Shown here one piece after another: positions 6,870-13,393 of a stretch of DNA of 13,709 bases. The position numbers were made by a program, and so were the translations under genes. This stretch comes from Pseudopedobacter saltans (GTDB taxonomy: Bacteria > Bacteroidota > Bacteroidia > Chitinophagales > Chitinophagaceae): the NCBI GenBank assembly GCA_003241175.1, contig QFOI01000052.1, positions 1 through 13,709 on the forward strand. Direction: 5' to 3'. A model generated the notes under the pieces. The model saw nothing but the letters and a program-made list of their open reading frames with translations, did no database searches and was not told the DNA's origin. Numbering within the stretch: the first letter of the stretch is position 1; each line of letters begins with the position of its first letter.

Positions 6870-7479
6870 GGAAGAAGCGTCTCAGGTGTTTTCTGAGTGC
6901 TTTGAAAAGACCTGTGCGGAATACCTTATTCCTATAGGGATTGCAAGAGAAATAAAGGCTGCCTGGAAGATGAAATATGTGCCAGCTCATACTTTACTGT
7001 TTGAGAGAGGGCAGTATTTTACGGAAATATGGTTCGTTGCCTATGGAGCCATACGTAGTTCAAGGATTGTCGATGACAAGGAGTGGATCTACTCTTTATC
7101 CGTGCAGAAGCAGTATATTGGTGATTACAAAAGCTATCTCACAGGTAAGCCGTCTATATTGTCTTTTGAGACAATGGCTGATTCGGTCATTTATGTAATA
7201 GAAAAAAACGACTTGGAGAAAATATATGACCAATACCCAGAAGCAAATGAATTTGGAAGGTTCTTGGCAGAATACGCCACAAGTTTTATCAATCAGAGAA
7301 TTTTGGGTATGCAAACCATGAGTTTAAAAGAACGTTACAAACGGCTGCTGGAAACTTTCCCAGAGGTCGCCCAGAAAATGCACCAGCAAGACATTGCGGC
7401 ATATCTTGGTGCTAAACCCCAGAGTCTAAGTAGGATGAAATCCCAACTTTTAAAGGGAGATTCTCCTGATCTGCAATAA
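6844..7479 (+). CDS. Crp/Fnr-family transcriptional regulator (second of tandem pair)
   Basis: A 211-residue paralogue of the preceding gene. A beta-barrel sensor domain at about 44-118 (VPAHTLLFERGQYFTEIWFVAYGAIRSSRIV) is followed by a long helix (EYATSFINQRILGMQTMSLKERYKRLLE, about 143-170) and a winged-helix end with DIAAYLGAKPQSLSRMKSQLL at 183-203. The recognition segment KPQSLSR-(I/M)-K is identical to the neighbour's apart from one position, while the sensor halves are much more divergent. This suggests similar DNA sites but different signals. The start ATG lies inside the upstream gene (26-base overlap), which favours translational coupling. No terminator follows; the rplK promoter starts about 27 bases after the stop. 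Ligand and targets are not deducible. Confidence 0.85.
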   Translation: MEKTKLKIEEEASQVFSECFEKTCAEYLIPIGIAREIKAAWKMKYVPAHTLLFERGQYFTEIWFVAYGAIRSSRIVDDKEWIYSLSVQKQYIGDYKSYLTGKPSILSFETMADSVIYVIEKNDLEKIYDQYPEANEFGRFLAEYATSFINQRILGMQTMSLKERYKRLLETFPEVAQKMHQQDIAAYLGAKPQSLSRMKSQLLKGDSPDLQ

Positions 7480-7505
7480 AAAATTTTTTTATTTACAATA
7501 TTGCA

Positions 7506-7513
7506 TACCTTTG
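7506..7513 (+). promoter_or_regulatory. rplK operon promoter (-7 box)
   Basis: TACCTTTG, followed by CAACCCC, is an exact TANNTTTG match and the same octamer as the gltX -7 box. A T-rich stretch at 7484-7490 lies where a -33 element would be, without a clear TTTG. Transcription should begin near 7518, giving a leader of about 80 bases before rplK. Confidence 0.7.
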
Positions 7514-7522
7514 CAACCCCAA

Positions 7523-7575
7523 ATAGCCCTGTTAAGGGCTGTTATAAGTTTGGGAGTCTTGACTAAAATCAGGAC
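7523..7575 (+). promoter_or_regulatory. Structured leader of the rplK operon
   Basis: Two hairpins are visible. AGCCCT (7525-7530) pairs with AGGGCT (7535-7540) across a GTTA loop. GTCTTGA (7556-7562) pairs with TCAGGAC (7569-7575) across CTAAAA, with one G-U pair. L11-L1 operons are commonly repressed by L1 binding a leader structure that mimics its rRNA site. These hairpins are the candidates, but I did not confirm an L1 consensus. Neither has a poly-T tail, so they are not terminators. Confidence 0.45.
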
Positions 7576-7599
7576 GTTTAACCAAAAAATTTTTTTAAA

Positions 7600-8043
<444 letters not shown>

Positions 8044-8072
8044 TTTAACTTCCTTAAAACTTATTATTTGCT

Positions 8073-8768
8073 ATGGCAAGCTTAACAAAGAAAAGAAAAG
8101 TGGTGAACGCCAAAGTGGACGCTAACAAAGCATACACTTTGCAGGAAGCTACTACATTAGTAAAAGAAATCAACACCACTAAATTTGATAGCTCTGTTGA
8201 TTTACACATACGTCTTGGCGTTGATCCAAGAAAAGCAGACCAACAAGTACGTGGTACTGTAACATTACCAAACGGTACAGGTAAAACTAAAAAAGTGTTG
8301 GTTCTTTGTACTCCAGACAAAGAAGCGGATGCAACTGCTGCAGGTGCTGATTATGTTGGTTTGGATGAATTTATCACAAAGATTGATGGAGGATGGACAG
8401 ACGTTGATGTAATCATCGCTACGCCTGCCGTAATGCCTAAAATCGGTCGTCTTGGTAAAGTATTGGGACCTCGTAACTTGATGCCTAACCCTAAAACTGG
8501 AACAGTTACCAACGATGTAGCTGCTGCCGTTACAGAAGTAAAAGGTGGTAAAATCGCTTTCAAAGTTGATAAAGCTGGTATTGTACACGCATCCATCGGT
8601 CGCGTATCCTTTACTCCAGAAAAATTAGCCGAAAATGGTCAGGAATTAATCAATGCATTGCTAAGGTTAAAACCAACTACCATCAAAGGAACTTATTTGA
8701 AAGGTGTAAGCTTGGCTTCTACAATGAGCCCAGGTATCTTAGTCGATACTAAATCTGTATCTAATTAA
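8073..8768 (+). CDS. rplA: 50S ribosomal protein L1
   Basis: A full-length 231-residue L1, the L1-stalk protein that helps release deacylated tRNA from the E site and in many bacteria represses its own operon. Recognisable segments: VDLHIRLGVDPRKADQQVRGTVTLPNGTGK in the N-terminal part, MPKIGRLGKVLGPRNLMPNPKTGTV at about 127-151 (the L1 signature), and the C-terminal TTIKGTYLKGVSLASTMSPGI that returns to domain I. It begins 29 bases after rplK and is clearly in the same transcript. Confidence 0.98.
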   Translation: MASLTKKRKVVNAKVDANKAYTLQEATTLVKEINTTKFDSSVDLHIRLGVDPRKADQQVRGTVTLPNGTGKTKKVLVLCTPDKEADATAAGADYVGLDEFITKIDGGWTDVDVIIATPAVMPKIGRLGKVLGPRNLMPNPKTGTVTNDVAAAVTEVKGGKIAFKVDKAGIVHASIGRVSFTPEKLAENGQELINALLRLKPTTIKGTYLKGVSLASTMSPGILVDTKSVSN

Positions 8769-8774
8769 TCATTA

Positions 8775-8827
8775 GTACGGAATCCCGACAGGGTGGTGCT
8801 ATTTTTAAAAAACGTGCAATATCGTAC
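8775..8827 (+). promoter_or_regulatory. Structured spacer before rplJ, candidate L10 leader
   Basis: The 76-base rplA-rplJ gap can fold into an outer stem GTACG (8775-8779) with CGTAC (8823-8827). Inside it is a small CCC-GACA-GGG hairpin (8784-8793), and an A/T-rich inverted repeat (TTTTT/AAAAA) lies at 8802-8811. In many bacteria the L10-(L12)4 complex represses translation of its own mRNA by binding a structured leader at this position, so that role is plausible. Match to a known L10 leader consensus was not verified. Confidence 0.4.
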
Positions 8828-8844
8828 GTATCAAATTTTTGAAA

Positions 8845-9375
8845 ATGACAAAAGATCAAAAAAATCAGGCGATCGAAGTTCTCAAAGAGAAATTCAGCCA
8901 ATACAATAATTTTTATGTTACCAATACTGAAGCTCTAACTGTTGAGCAGGTTGGTAAATTACGTCGCGCTTGTTTCAGCAAAAACGTTGAAATGAAAGTG
9001 GCTAAAAACACATTGATCAAGAAAGCTTTGGAAGCTATCGATGCTGAAAAATACACTGGTGTGTATGACAGCTTGAATGGCGTTACTGCATTGTTGTTCA
9101 GTGAAAATCCTAAAGATCCAGCTTTGATTATTAGCTCTTTCCGTAAAGATGCTAATACTGAAAAACCTGAATTGAAAGCAGCTTATATCGATTCTGACGT
9201 ATTCATTGGTAACGACCAGTTGGGTGCTTTGAAAGAATTGAAAAGCAAACACGACCTTATCGGAGAAATCATCGGATTGTTGCAATCTCCAGCAAAAAAT
9301 GTTATCAGCGGCTTGAAGAGCGGTGGCAGCACTATTGCAGGATTGATCAAAACTTTGTCCGAAAGAGAAGGTTAG
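8845..9375 (+). CDS. rplJ: 50S ribosomal protein L10
   Basis: A 176-residue L10 (P0-type stalk base) that anchors L7/L12 dimers to the ribosome. The N-terminal rRNA-binding region shows VTNTEALTVEQVGKLRRAC and VEMKVAKNTLIKKALEA. The C-terminal helix, about 135-176 with GEIIGLLQSPAKNVISGLKSGGSTIAGLIKTLSEREG, is the L7/L12-binding tail. A TTG two codons upstream (8839) is in frame, but the ATG at 8845 gives the usual MTKDQKNQA opening. It follows rplA by 76 bases and precedes rplL by a structured 134-base gap. Confidence 0.96.
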   Translation: MTKDQKNQAIEVLKEKFSQYNNFYVTNTEALTVEQVGKLRRACFSKNVEMKVAKNTLIKKALEAIDAEKYTGVYDSLNGVTALLFSENPKDPALIISSFRKDANTEKPELKAAYIDSDVFIGNDQLGALKELKSKHDLIGEIIGLLQSPAKNVISGLKSGGSTIAGLIKTLSEREG

Positions 9376-9401
9376 TTTTTACTTTCAGTAAAACACACTA
9401 C

Positions 9402-9493
9402 AGCGCAATGCGCTTGACATAACTCAGCTCAAGCCTGAGAGCTGGTATTAAATTTTTTTAAACATCCGCCGGAGCACAGGCAATGAAGGCGGG
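9402..9493 (+). promoter_or_regulatory. rplJ-rplL spacer with alternative RNA hairpins
   Basis: Four pairings are visible. A: AGCGC (9402-9406) with GCGCT (9410-9414). B: GCTTGA (9412-9417) with TCAAGC (9429-9434). C: CAGCTC (9425-9430) with GAGCTG (9439-9444). D: CCGCC (9466-9470) with GGCGG (9488-9492). B shares bases with both A and C and cannot form together with them. A seven-base T run lies at 9453-9459, eight bases after stem C, and D ends 17 bases before the rplL ATG. The layout is compatible with regulated readthrough, processing or translation control of rplL; no mechanism is proven. Confidence 0.45.
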
Positions 9494-9509
9494 AAAAATT
9501 CTAATTAAA

Positions 9510-9887
9510 ATGGCAGATATTAAAGCATTTGCAGAACAATTAGTTAACTTGACAGTTAAAGAAGTTAACGAACTAGCACAAGTATTGAAAGACGAATATG
9601 GTATCGAACCAGCTGCTGCTGCTGTTGCAGTTGCTGCAGGTCCTGCTGCTGGTGGCGCTGCTGCTGCAGAAGAAAAAACTTCTTTCGACGTAATCTTAAC
9701 TAGCGCTGGTGCAGCTAAATTAGGCGTTGTTAAAGTTGTTAAAGAATTGACTGGATTAGGTCTTAAAGAAGCTAAAGATCTAGTTGACGGGGCTCCAAAA
9801 CCAGTTAAAGAAGGTGTTGACAAAGCTACAGCTGATGACATCGCTGCTAAATTGAAAGAAGCTGGTGCTGAAGTTGAAGTAAAATAA
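9510..9887 (+). CDS. rplL: 50S ribosomal protein L7/L12
   Basis: A 125-residue L7/L12, the multicopy stalk protein that recruits translational GTPases. An N-terminal dimerisation domain (MADIKAFAEQLVNLTVKEVNELAQVLKDEYG) is followed by an Ala/Gly-rich flexible hinge (about 34-55). The C-terminal domain carries the factor-binding signature VKVVKELTGLGLKEAKDLVDGAPKPVKEG. The frame is open nine codons further to an ATG at 9483, but the MADIKAF start at 9510 matches the family and leaves the spacer hairpins untranslated. A strong terminator follows instead of rpoB. Confidence 0.97.
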   Translation: MADIKAFAEQLVNLTVKEVNELAQVLKDEYGIEPAAAAVAVAAGPAAGGAAAAEEKTSFDVILTSAGAAKLGVVKVVKELTGLGLKEAKDLVDGAPKPVKEGVDKATADDIAAKLKEAGAEVEVK

Positions 9888-9945
9888 TTATTTCGATTCA
9901 TTAACGTTTTTGATTCTAATTTAAAAACGCAAACGATAATTACTA

Positions 9946-9979
9946 ATAACCCCGCTATTTTTAGCGGGGTTATCTTTTT
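9946..9979 (+). terminator. Intrinsic terminator of the rplKAJL block
   Basis: A 12-base perfect stem, ATAACCCCGCTA (9946-9957) with TAGCGGGGTTAT (9962-9973), closes a TTTT loop and is followed by CTTTTT. It stands 58 bases after the rplL stop. On the minus strand the following TTAGTAATT is less T-rich, so it could terminate the convergent exported-protein genes only weakly. Confidence 0.93.
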
Positions 9980-9997
9980 ATATCTGTGTTTCTCTTT

Positions 9998-10354
9998 TTA
10001 TCTTCTGGCTTGTTGTCCTTTCCATGTTTGCACATGTTGAGAATTGTGATCATAAGGCATTTCATTTTTCTTCAGATCCCTGATAGGCTGCCTTGGCGCT
10101 TTCGCAATGTTCTTATTGATGCGTGAAGGTTTGTTTGTTTTTACCCATTTATTGTTTTTATTGTAATAGTACACTTTGTTGATTGCATCAAAATACGCAT
10201 TGTATTCTGGTATGTAATAATAGCGGACTTCTACCACATTGGCTTTCTTTTCTATTCTTTGTTCTTGTCTGACAGGAGGTCTTTGTTGTGCAAAAGAGTT
10301 AACACTTATGCCAAGACTGGCCAAGACTGTCAAAAGTAAAATTTTGCTTTTCAT
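9998..10354 (-). CDS. Small exported protein with tyrosine-rich module
   Basis: A 118-residue protein with a clear signal peptide: MKSKILLLTVLASLGISVNSFA, predicted cleavage before QQRPP. Residues about 41-75 hold a tyrosine-rich stretch (VRYYYIPEYNAYFDAINKV, then YYYNKNNKWVKTNKPS), with the spacing YYY-x-P-x-x-N-x-Y-F-D-x-x-x-x-x-Y-x-Y-x-x-x-x-x-W. The C-terminus is basic and polar, ending WKGQQARR. The same module occurs in the next gene (10394-11023), 39 bases upstream on the same strand, so the two probably form an operon of distant paralogues. I recognise the style from uncharacterised Bacteroidota periplasmic proteins but no function. There is no lipobox Cys and no transmembrane segment beyond the signal. 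Confidence 0.7.
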   Translation of the reverse strand: MKSKILLLTVLASLGISVNSFAQQRPPVRQEQRIEKKANVVEVRYYYIPEYNAYFDAINKVYYYNKNNKWVKTNKPSRINKNIAKAPRQPIRDLKKNEMPYDHNSQHVQTWKGQQARR

Positions 10355-10393
10355 TGTTTTATGTTTTAATTTTTTAAAAAATAATATATCCGA

Positions 10394-11023
10394 TTAAAAA
10401 CCTCTACGTCTTGAATCACGCACTTCTCTTCCATTGTTGTTCATTGTGACAGAACGTTGCTGTTGTTGCATCTGTCTGTTTTGCATAGGGTTATTGCTCC
10501 CTCTGTTGTTCATCATTGGTTGAGAACTGCCAAACTGTTCCATTCGACGTTCCTGCATTTGTGGTTGTCTTGCCATATTCTGTTGTGCAAACCGATCTTG
10601 ATTCATTCTATTATTACCCATTGGCATATTGTTCATTCTACCATTGCCCATCATCGGTTGACGGTTAAATGCAATAGGGTTGATGCCTCTTCCCATAAAA
10701 GCTCTTCTATCCATGGCAATATGTCTGGCGTTTCTGAAATTATAGTTTTCAAATAACATAGGAACTGCACTCGAATAATACCATACACCGTTATCAGGAT
10801 AGATATATTGGCCATTGGCAACATCATAATAACAATTGATGTCATCATAGTAGTAATAGTCGTTTGTATTGGCTACTATTGGAGCTGCCATAACAGGAGC
10901 TGAGCTGATAGCGGCAGAAAAAATACCACCAACATTAATCTGAACACTGACTTGTGCCTCTGCTTTTTTATAACTAGCAAAACTGATGGCAATGATTGCT
11001 AGGGAATGAAATATTTTTTTCAT
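10394..11023 (-). CDS. Exported protein: tyrosine-rich module plus Met/Asn/Gln-rich tail
   Basis: A 209-residue protein with a signal peptide (MKKIFHSLAIIAISFASYKKAEA, then QVSVQ). A short hydrophobic Ala/Val-rich segment (about 33-51) precedes the tyrosine module at about 54-88: DYYYYDDINCYYDVANGQY, then IYPDNGVWYYSSAVP. This matches the module of its downstream neighbour in spacing. From about 115 to the end the sequence is low-complexity, dominated by Met, Asn, Gln and Arg (for example MGNGRMNNMPMGNNRMNQDR), and ends in DSRRRGF. The tail looks disordered, and the methionine density could suit metal or oxidant contact, but that is speculation. It is divergent from topB across 237 bases and probably leads a two-gene operon. 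Function unknown. Confidence 0.7.
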   Translation of the reverse strand: MKKIFHSLAIIAISFASYKKAEAQVSVQINVGGIFSAAISSAPVMAAPIVANTNDYYYYDDINCYYDVANGQYIYPDNGVWYYSSAVPMLFENYNFRNARHIAMDRRAFMGRGINPIAFNRQPMMGNGRMNNMPMGNNRMNQDRFAQQNMARQPQMQERRMEQFGSSQPMMNNRGSNNPMQNRQMQQQQRSVTMNNNGREVRDSRRRGF

Positions 11024-11260
11024 TTTATTGAGTTTTAAATGTTTTCAAAACCGTTTCTAATTAGCTAGTTTTTCAACTTGTGTGCCAGTCCGTGTTTAGA
11101 TAATGCCAATGACGACAAATAGCCATCAATGTCGATAAACGTACCGTAAACGGCAATTTTCTGTTATATTGGCAACTTTGTTCTACTATTTATTCTTCAT
11201 TTTAGGAGATAAAAGAGGGATAAAAATTTACATTGCAACTTCTTATTATTTGGATACGAT
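11024..11260. other. Divergent intergenic region between exported-protein operon and topB
   Basis: 237 bases without a convincing ORF. It must carry start signals for the minus-strand exported-protein genes and for plus-strand topB, but no full TTTG / TANNTTTG pair is visible for either. Weak plus-strand candidates are CAACTTTG at 11173-11180 (one mismatch to the -7 box) and TATTTG at 11247-11252, eight bases before the topB ATG. A short direct repeat of TAAACG lies around 11130-11155. I see no strong hairpin or RNA gene. Confidence 0.4.
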
Positions 11261-13363
11261 ATGATTGTGTGTATTGCGGAAAAGCCGAGTGTGGCAAAGG
11301 AATTAGCCGAAATTTTGGGCGCAAAAGTTCGAAAAGATGGTTATTTTGAAGGAAATGGCTATTGTGTAACCTGGACTTTTGGACATCTGTGTACACTTAA
11401 GGAGCCTCATGATTATTCAGAACATTTAAAATCGTGGAGTCTTTTCGATTTACCTATTGTGCCTCCTAGTTTTGGTATTAAATTAATTACAAACAAAGGC
11501 GTAGAAAAGCAGTTCAATACCATAAAAGAACTAATGAGCAAGTGCGACGAGGTGATCAACTGTGGTGATGCTGGCCAAGAAGGTGAGCTGATACAACGGT
11601 GGGTCATGCAAAAAGCACAAAACAAAGCGCCTGTGAAACGTTTATGGATATCATCTCTGACCGAAGAATCTATCAGGGAAGGATTTAACCATCTTCAAGA
11701 TGCATCCAAATACGATAATCTCTATGCAGCAGGAAGTGCCAGGGCTATTGGCGATTGGTTGTTGGGGATGAATGCGACACGCCTATACACGAAAAAATAT
11801 GCGCAGAACAAAATGGTTTTGTCGATAGGTCGAGTCCAAACGCCGACTTTGGCTATGTTGGTACAAAGGCAAAAAGAAATTAATGCTTTTGTTCAGGAAA
11901 CCTATTGGGAACTAAAAACAGTTTATAAAGAGACCGAATTTACAGCGACTATCAATCGTCTCAAAACGCAGGAAAAGGCAGAGAAAGGCCTAGCCTATCT
12001 GCAAGAGTATCCATTCGAAATTGTTGCCTTCGAGACCAAAGAGGGGCGTGAGAAAAATCCTAAACTCTATGATCTTACTGGCTTACAAGTGGATGCCAAC
12101 AAAAAATATGGATTCAGCGCTGATTCTACACTCAAGCTTGTACAATCTTTGTATGAAAAGAAATTGGTTACCTATCCAAGGGTTGATACGACCTACCTTT
12201 CAGAGGATCTGTATGACAAGATTCCAGATATATTGGGGAAAATGGTTTTTTACAAGAAATGGATTGATCCACTTTTGGCTCAACCTATCCCAAAATCGAA
12301 ATACGTATTTGACAATAATAAAGTCAGTGACCACCACGCCATCATTCCGACTGGCGAGGATCCAAGCGGTATTTCCAATGAGGAAAAAAGGATTTACGAT
12401 CTGATTGCAAGGCGGTTTGTTGCTGTCTTTTATCCCGAATGTATTGTCTCCAATACAACGGTTTTGGGTAAAGTAGGAGAGGTGGAATTTAAGGTTACAG
12501 GAAAGCAAATCATTGAACCTGGCTGGCGAGAACTTTACCCAAAAGACAGCAACAAGGAATCGAAAGAAAAAGAAGAGGAAAAAATCATTCCTAATTTTGA
12601 AGTAGGCGAGTCAGGCCCTCATGAACCTTTTGTACATCAAGGGAAAACCTCTGCGCCCAAGCCGTACACAGAAGCAACCCTTTTACGTGCGATGGAAACT
12701 GCTGGGAAACAAGTGGAGGACGAAGAGTTACGAGAAGTATTGAAAGAAAATGGGATCGGGCGGCCATCTACACGTGCCAATATTATAGAGACTTTGCTTA
12801 AGCGCCAATACATGGAAAAGAGAAAAAAGAATCTTTTCGCAACGGAAATGGGCATCAATCTCATCGACACCATCCAAAATGAACTATTGAAAAGTCCTGA
12901 ACTCACGGGAAACTGGGAACATAAACTACATCAGATGGAACGGGGAGAGTATTCGTTTCCTCAATTCAAAAAGGAATTGATTGAAATGGTTGTTTCTCTC
13001 GTTAAGGAAGTGAAAAATAGCGCAAGTAAAACTATAGTGTCCACTGTTGACCTTCCAAAAAAGGAAATCACTGTCGAAAAAAAGACGAAGGCTGAGAAGA
13101 AAGAAATAGTTTCTCTCTCCTGTCCGAAATGTAAAAGTCATCAACTGATAAAGGGGAAAACTGCCTATGGTTGCGCTGACTATAAAAACTGTTCTTTTAA
13201 GTTACCATTTGAAATTTTTGGAAAAAAGCTGACTGAAAAGCAGATTGTTGATCTTGTTTCGAATGGCGCAACTGGAAAAATAAAAGGACTTGTTGTCGAT
13301 GGTACGAAACTCGACGGTAAAATCGTATTGGATGACAACTATGGCTGTAAAGTTGATATTTAG
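11261..13363 (+). CDS. topB: DNA topoisomerase III (type IA)
   Basis: A 700-residue type IA topoisomerase that passes one DNA strand through a transient break, decatenating and relaxing negatively supercoiled DNA. The TOPRIM domain has Glu7 (AEKPSVAKELA) and GDAGQEGELIQRW at 102-114. The catalytic Tyr305 with Arg307 is in LVTYPRVDTTYL, SDHHAIIPT lies at 356-364 and GIGRPSTRANIIETLLKRQY at 498-517. Near the C-terminus is a four-Cys zinc motif (Cys621, 624, 638, 644), then FEIFGKKLTEKQ. A charged linker (about 428-441) is local. TOPRIM has D-x-G-x-E where most type IA enzymes have D-x-D-x-E, and the tyrosine motif has Val for Thr. Both variants recur in Bacteroidota topoisomerases, including those on conjugative transposons. 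No transfer genes are adjacent, so a chromosomal housekeeping copy is equally likely. Confidence 0.93.
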   Translation: MIVCIAEKPSVAKELAEILGAKVRKDGYFEGNGYCVTWTFGHLCTLKEPHDYSEHLKSWSLFDLPIVPPSFGIKLITNKGVEKQFNTIKELMSKCDEVINCGDAGQEGELIQRWVMQKAQNKAPVKRLWISSLTEESIREGFNHLQDASKYDNLYAAGSARAIGDWLLGMNATRLYTKKYAQNKMVLSIGRVQTPTLAMLVQRQKEINAFVQETYWELKTVYKETEFTATINRLKTQEKAEKGLAYLQEYPFEIVAFETKEGREKNPKLYDLTGLQVDANKKYGFSADSTLKLVQSLYEKKLVTYPRVDTTYLSEDLYDKIPDILGKMVFYKKWIDPLLAQPIPKSKYVFDNNKVSDHHAIIPTGEDPSGISNEEKRIYDLIARRFVAVFYPECIVSNTTVLGKVGEVEFKVTGKQIIEPGWRELYPKDSNKESKEKEEEKIIPNFEVGESGPHEPFVHQGKTSAPKPYTEATLLRAMETAGKQVEDEELREVLKENGIGRPSTRANIIETLLKRQYMEKRKKNLFATEMGINLIDTIQNELLKSPELTGNWEHKLHQMERGEYSFPQFKKELIEMVVSLVKEVKNSASKTIVSTVDLPKKEITVEKKTKAEKKEIVSLSCPKCKSHQLIKGKTAYGCADYKNCSFKLPFEIFGKKLTEKQIVDLVSNGATGKIKGLVVDGTKLDGKIVLDDNYGCKVDI

Positions 13364-13393
13364 GTATGGTCTATGTAAACCGCAATGGATTAT

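Noticed and set aside
9483..9509. Upstream in-frame ATG for rplL (nine extra residues)
   Set aside because: The extension is not part of the L7/L12 family and would translate the spacer hairpin; MADIKAF at 9510 is the normal N-terminus.
9458..9901. 147-codon minus-strand ORF opposite rplL
   Set aside because: The Ala/Ser-rich translation is the antisense of the L7/L12 hinge and domain; an exact mirror of a well-identified gene.
10457..10756. 99-codon plus-strand ORF opposite the Met/Asn/Gln-rich protein
   Set aside because: His/Ile/Leu-rich translation is what the antisense of Met/Asn/Gln codons produces; no motif or start signal.
11261..13363. Integrated conjugative element marked by topB
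   Set aside because: No transfer, relaxase, integrase or attachment-site sequence is visible in the window; topB alone does not support it.
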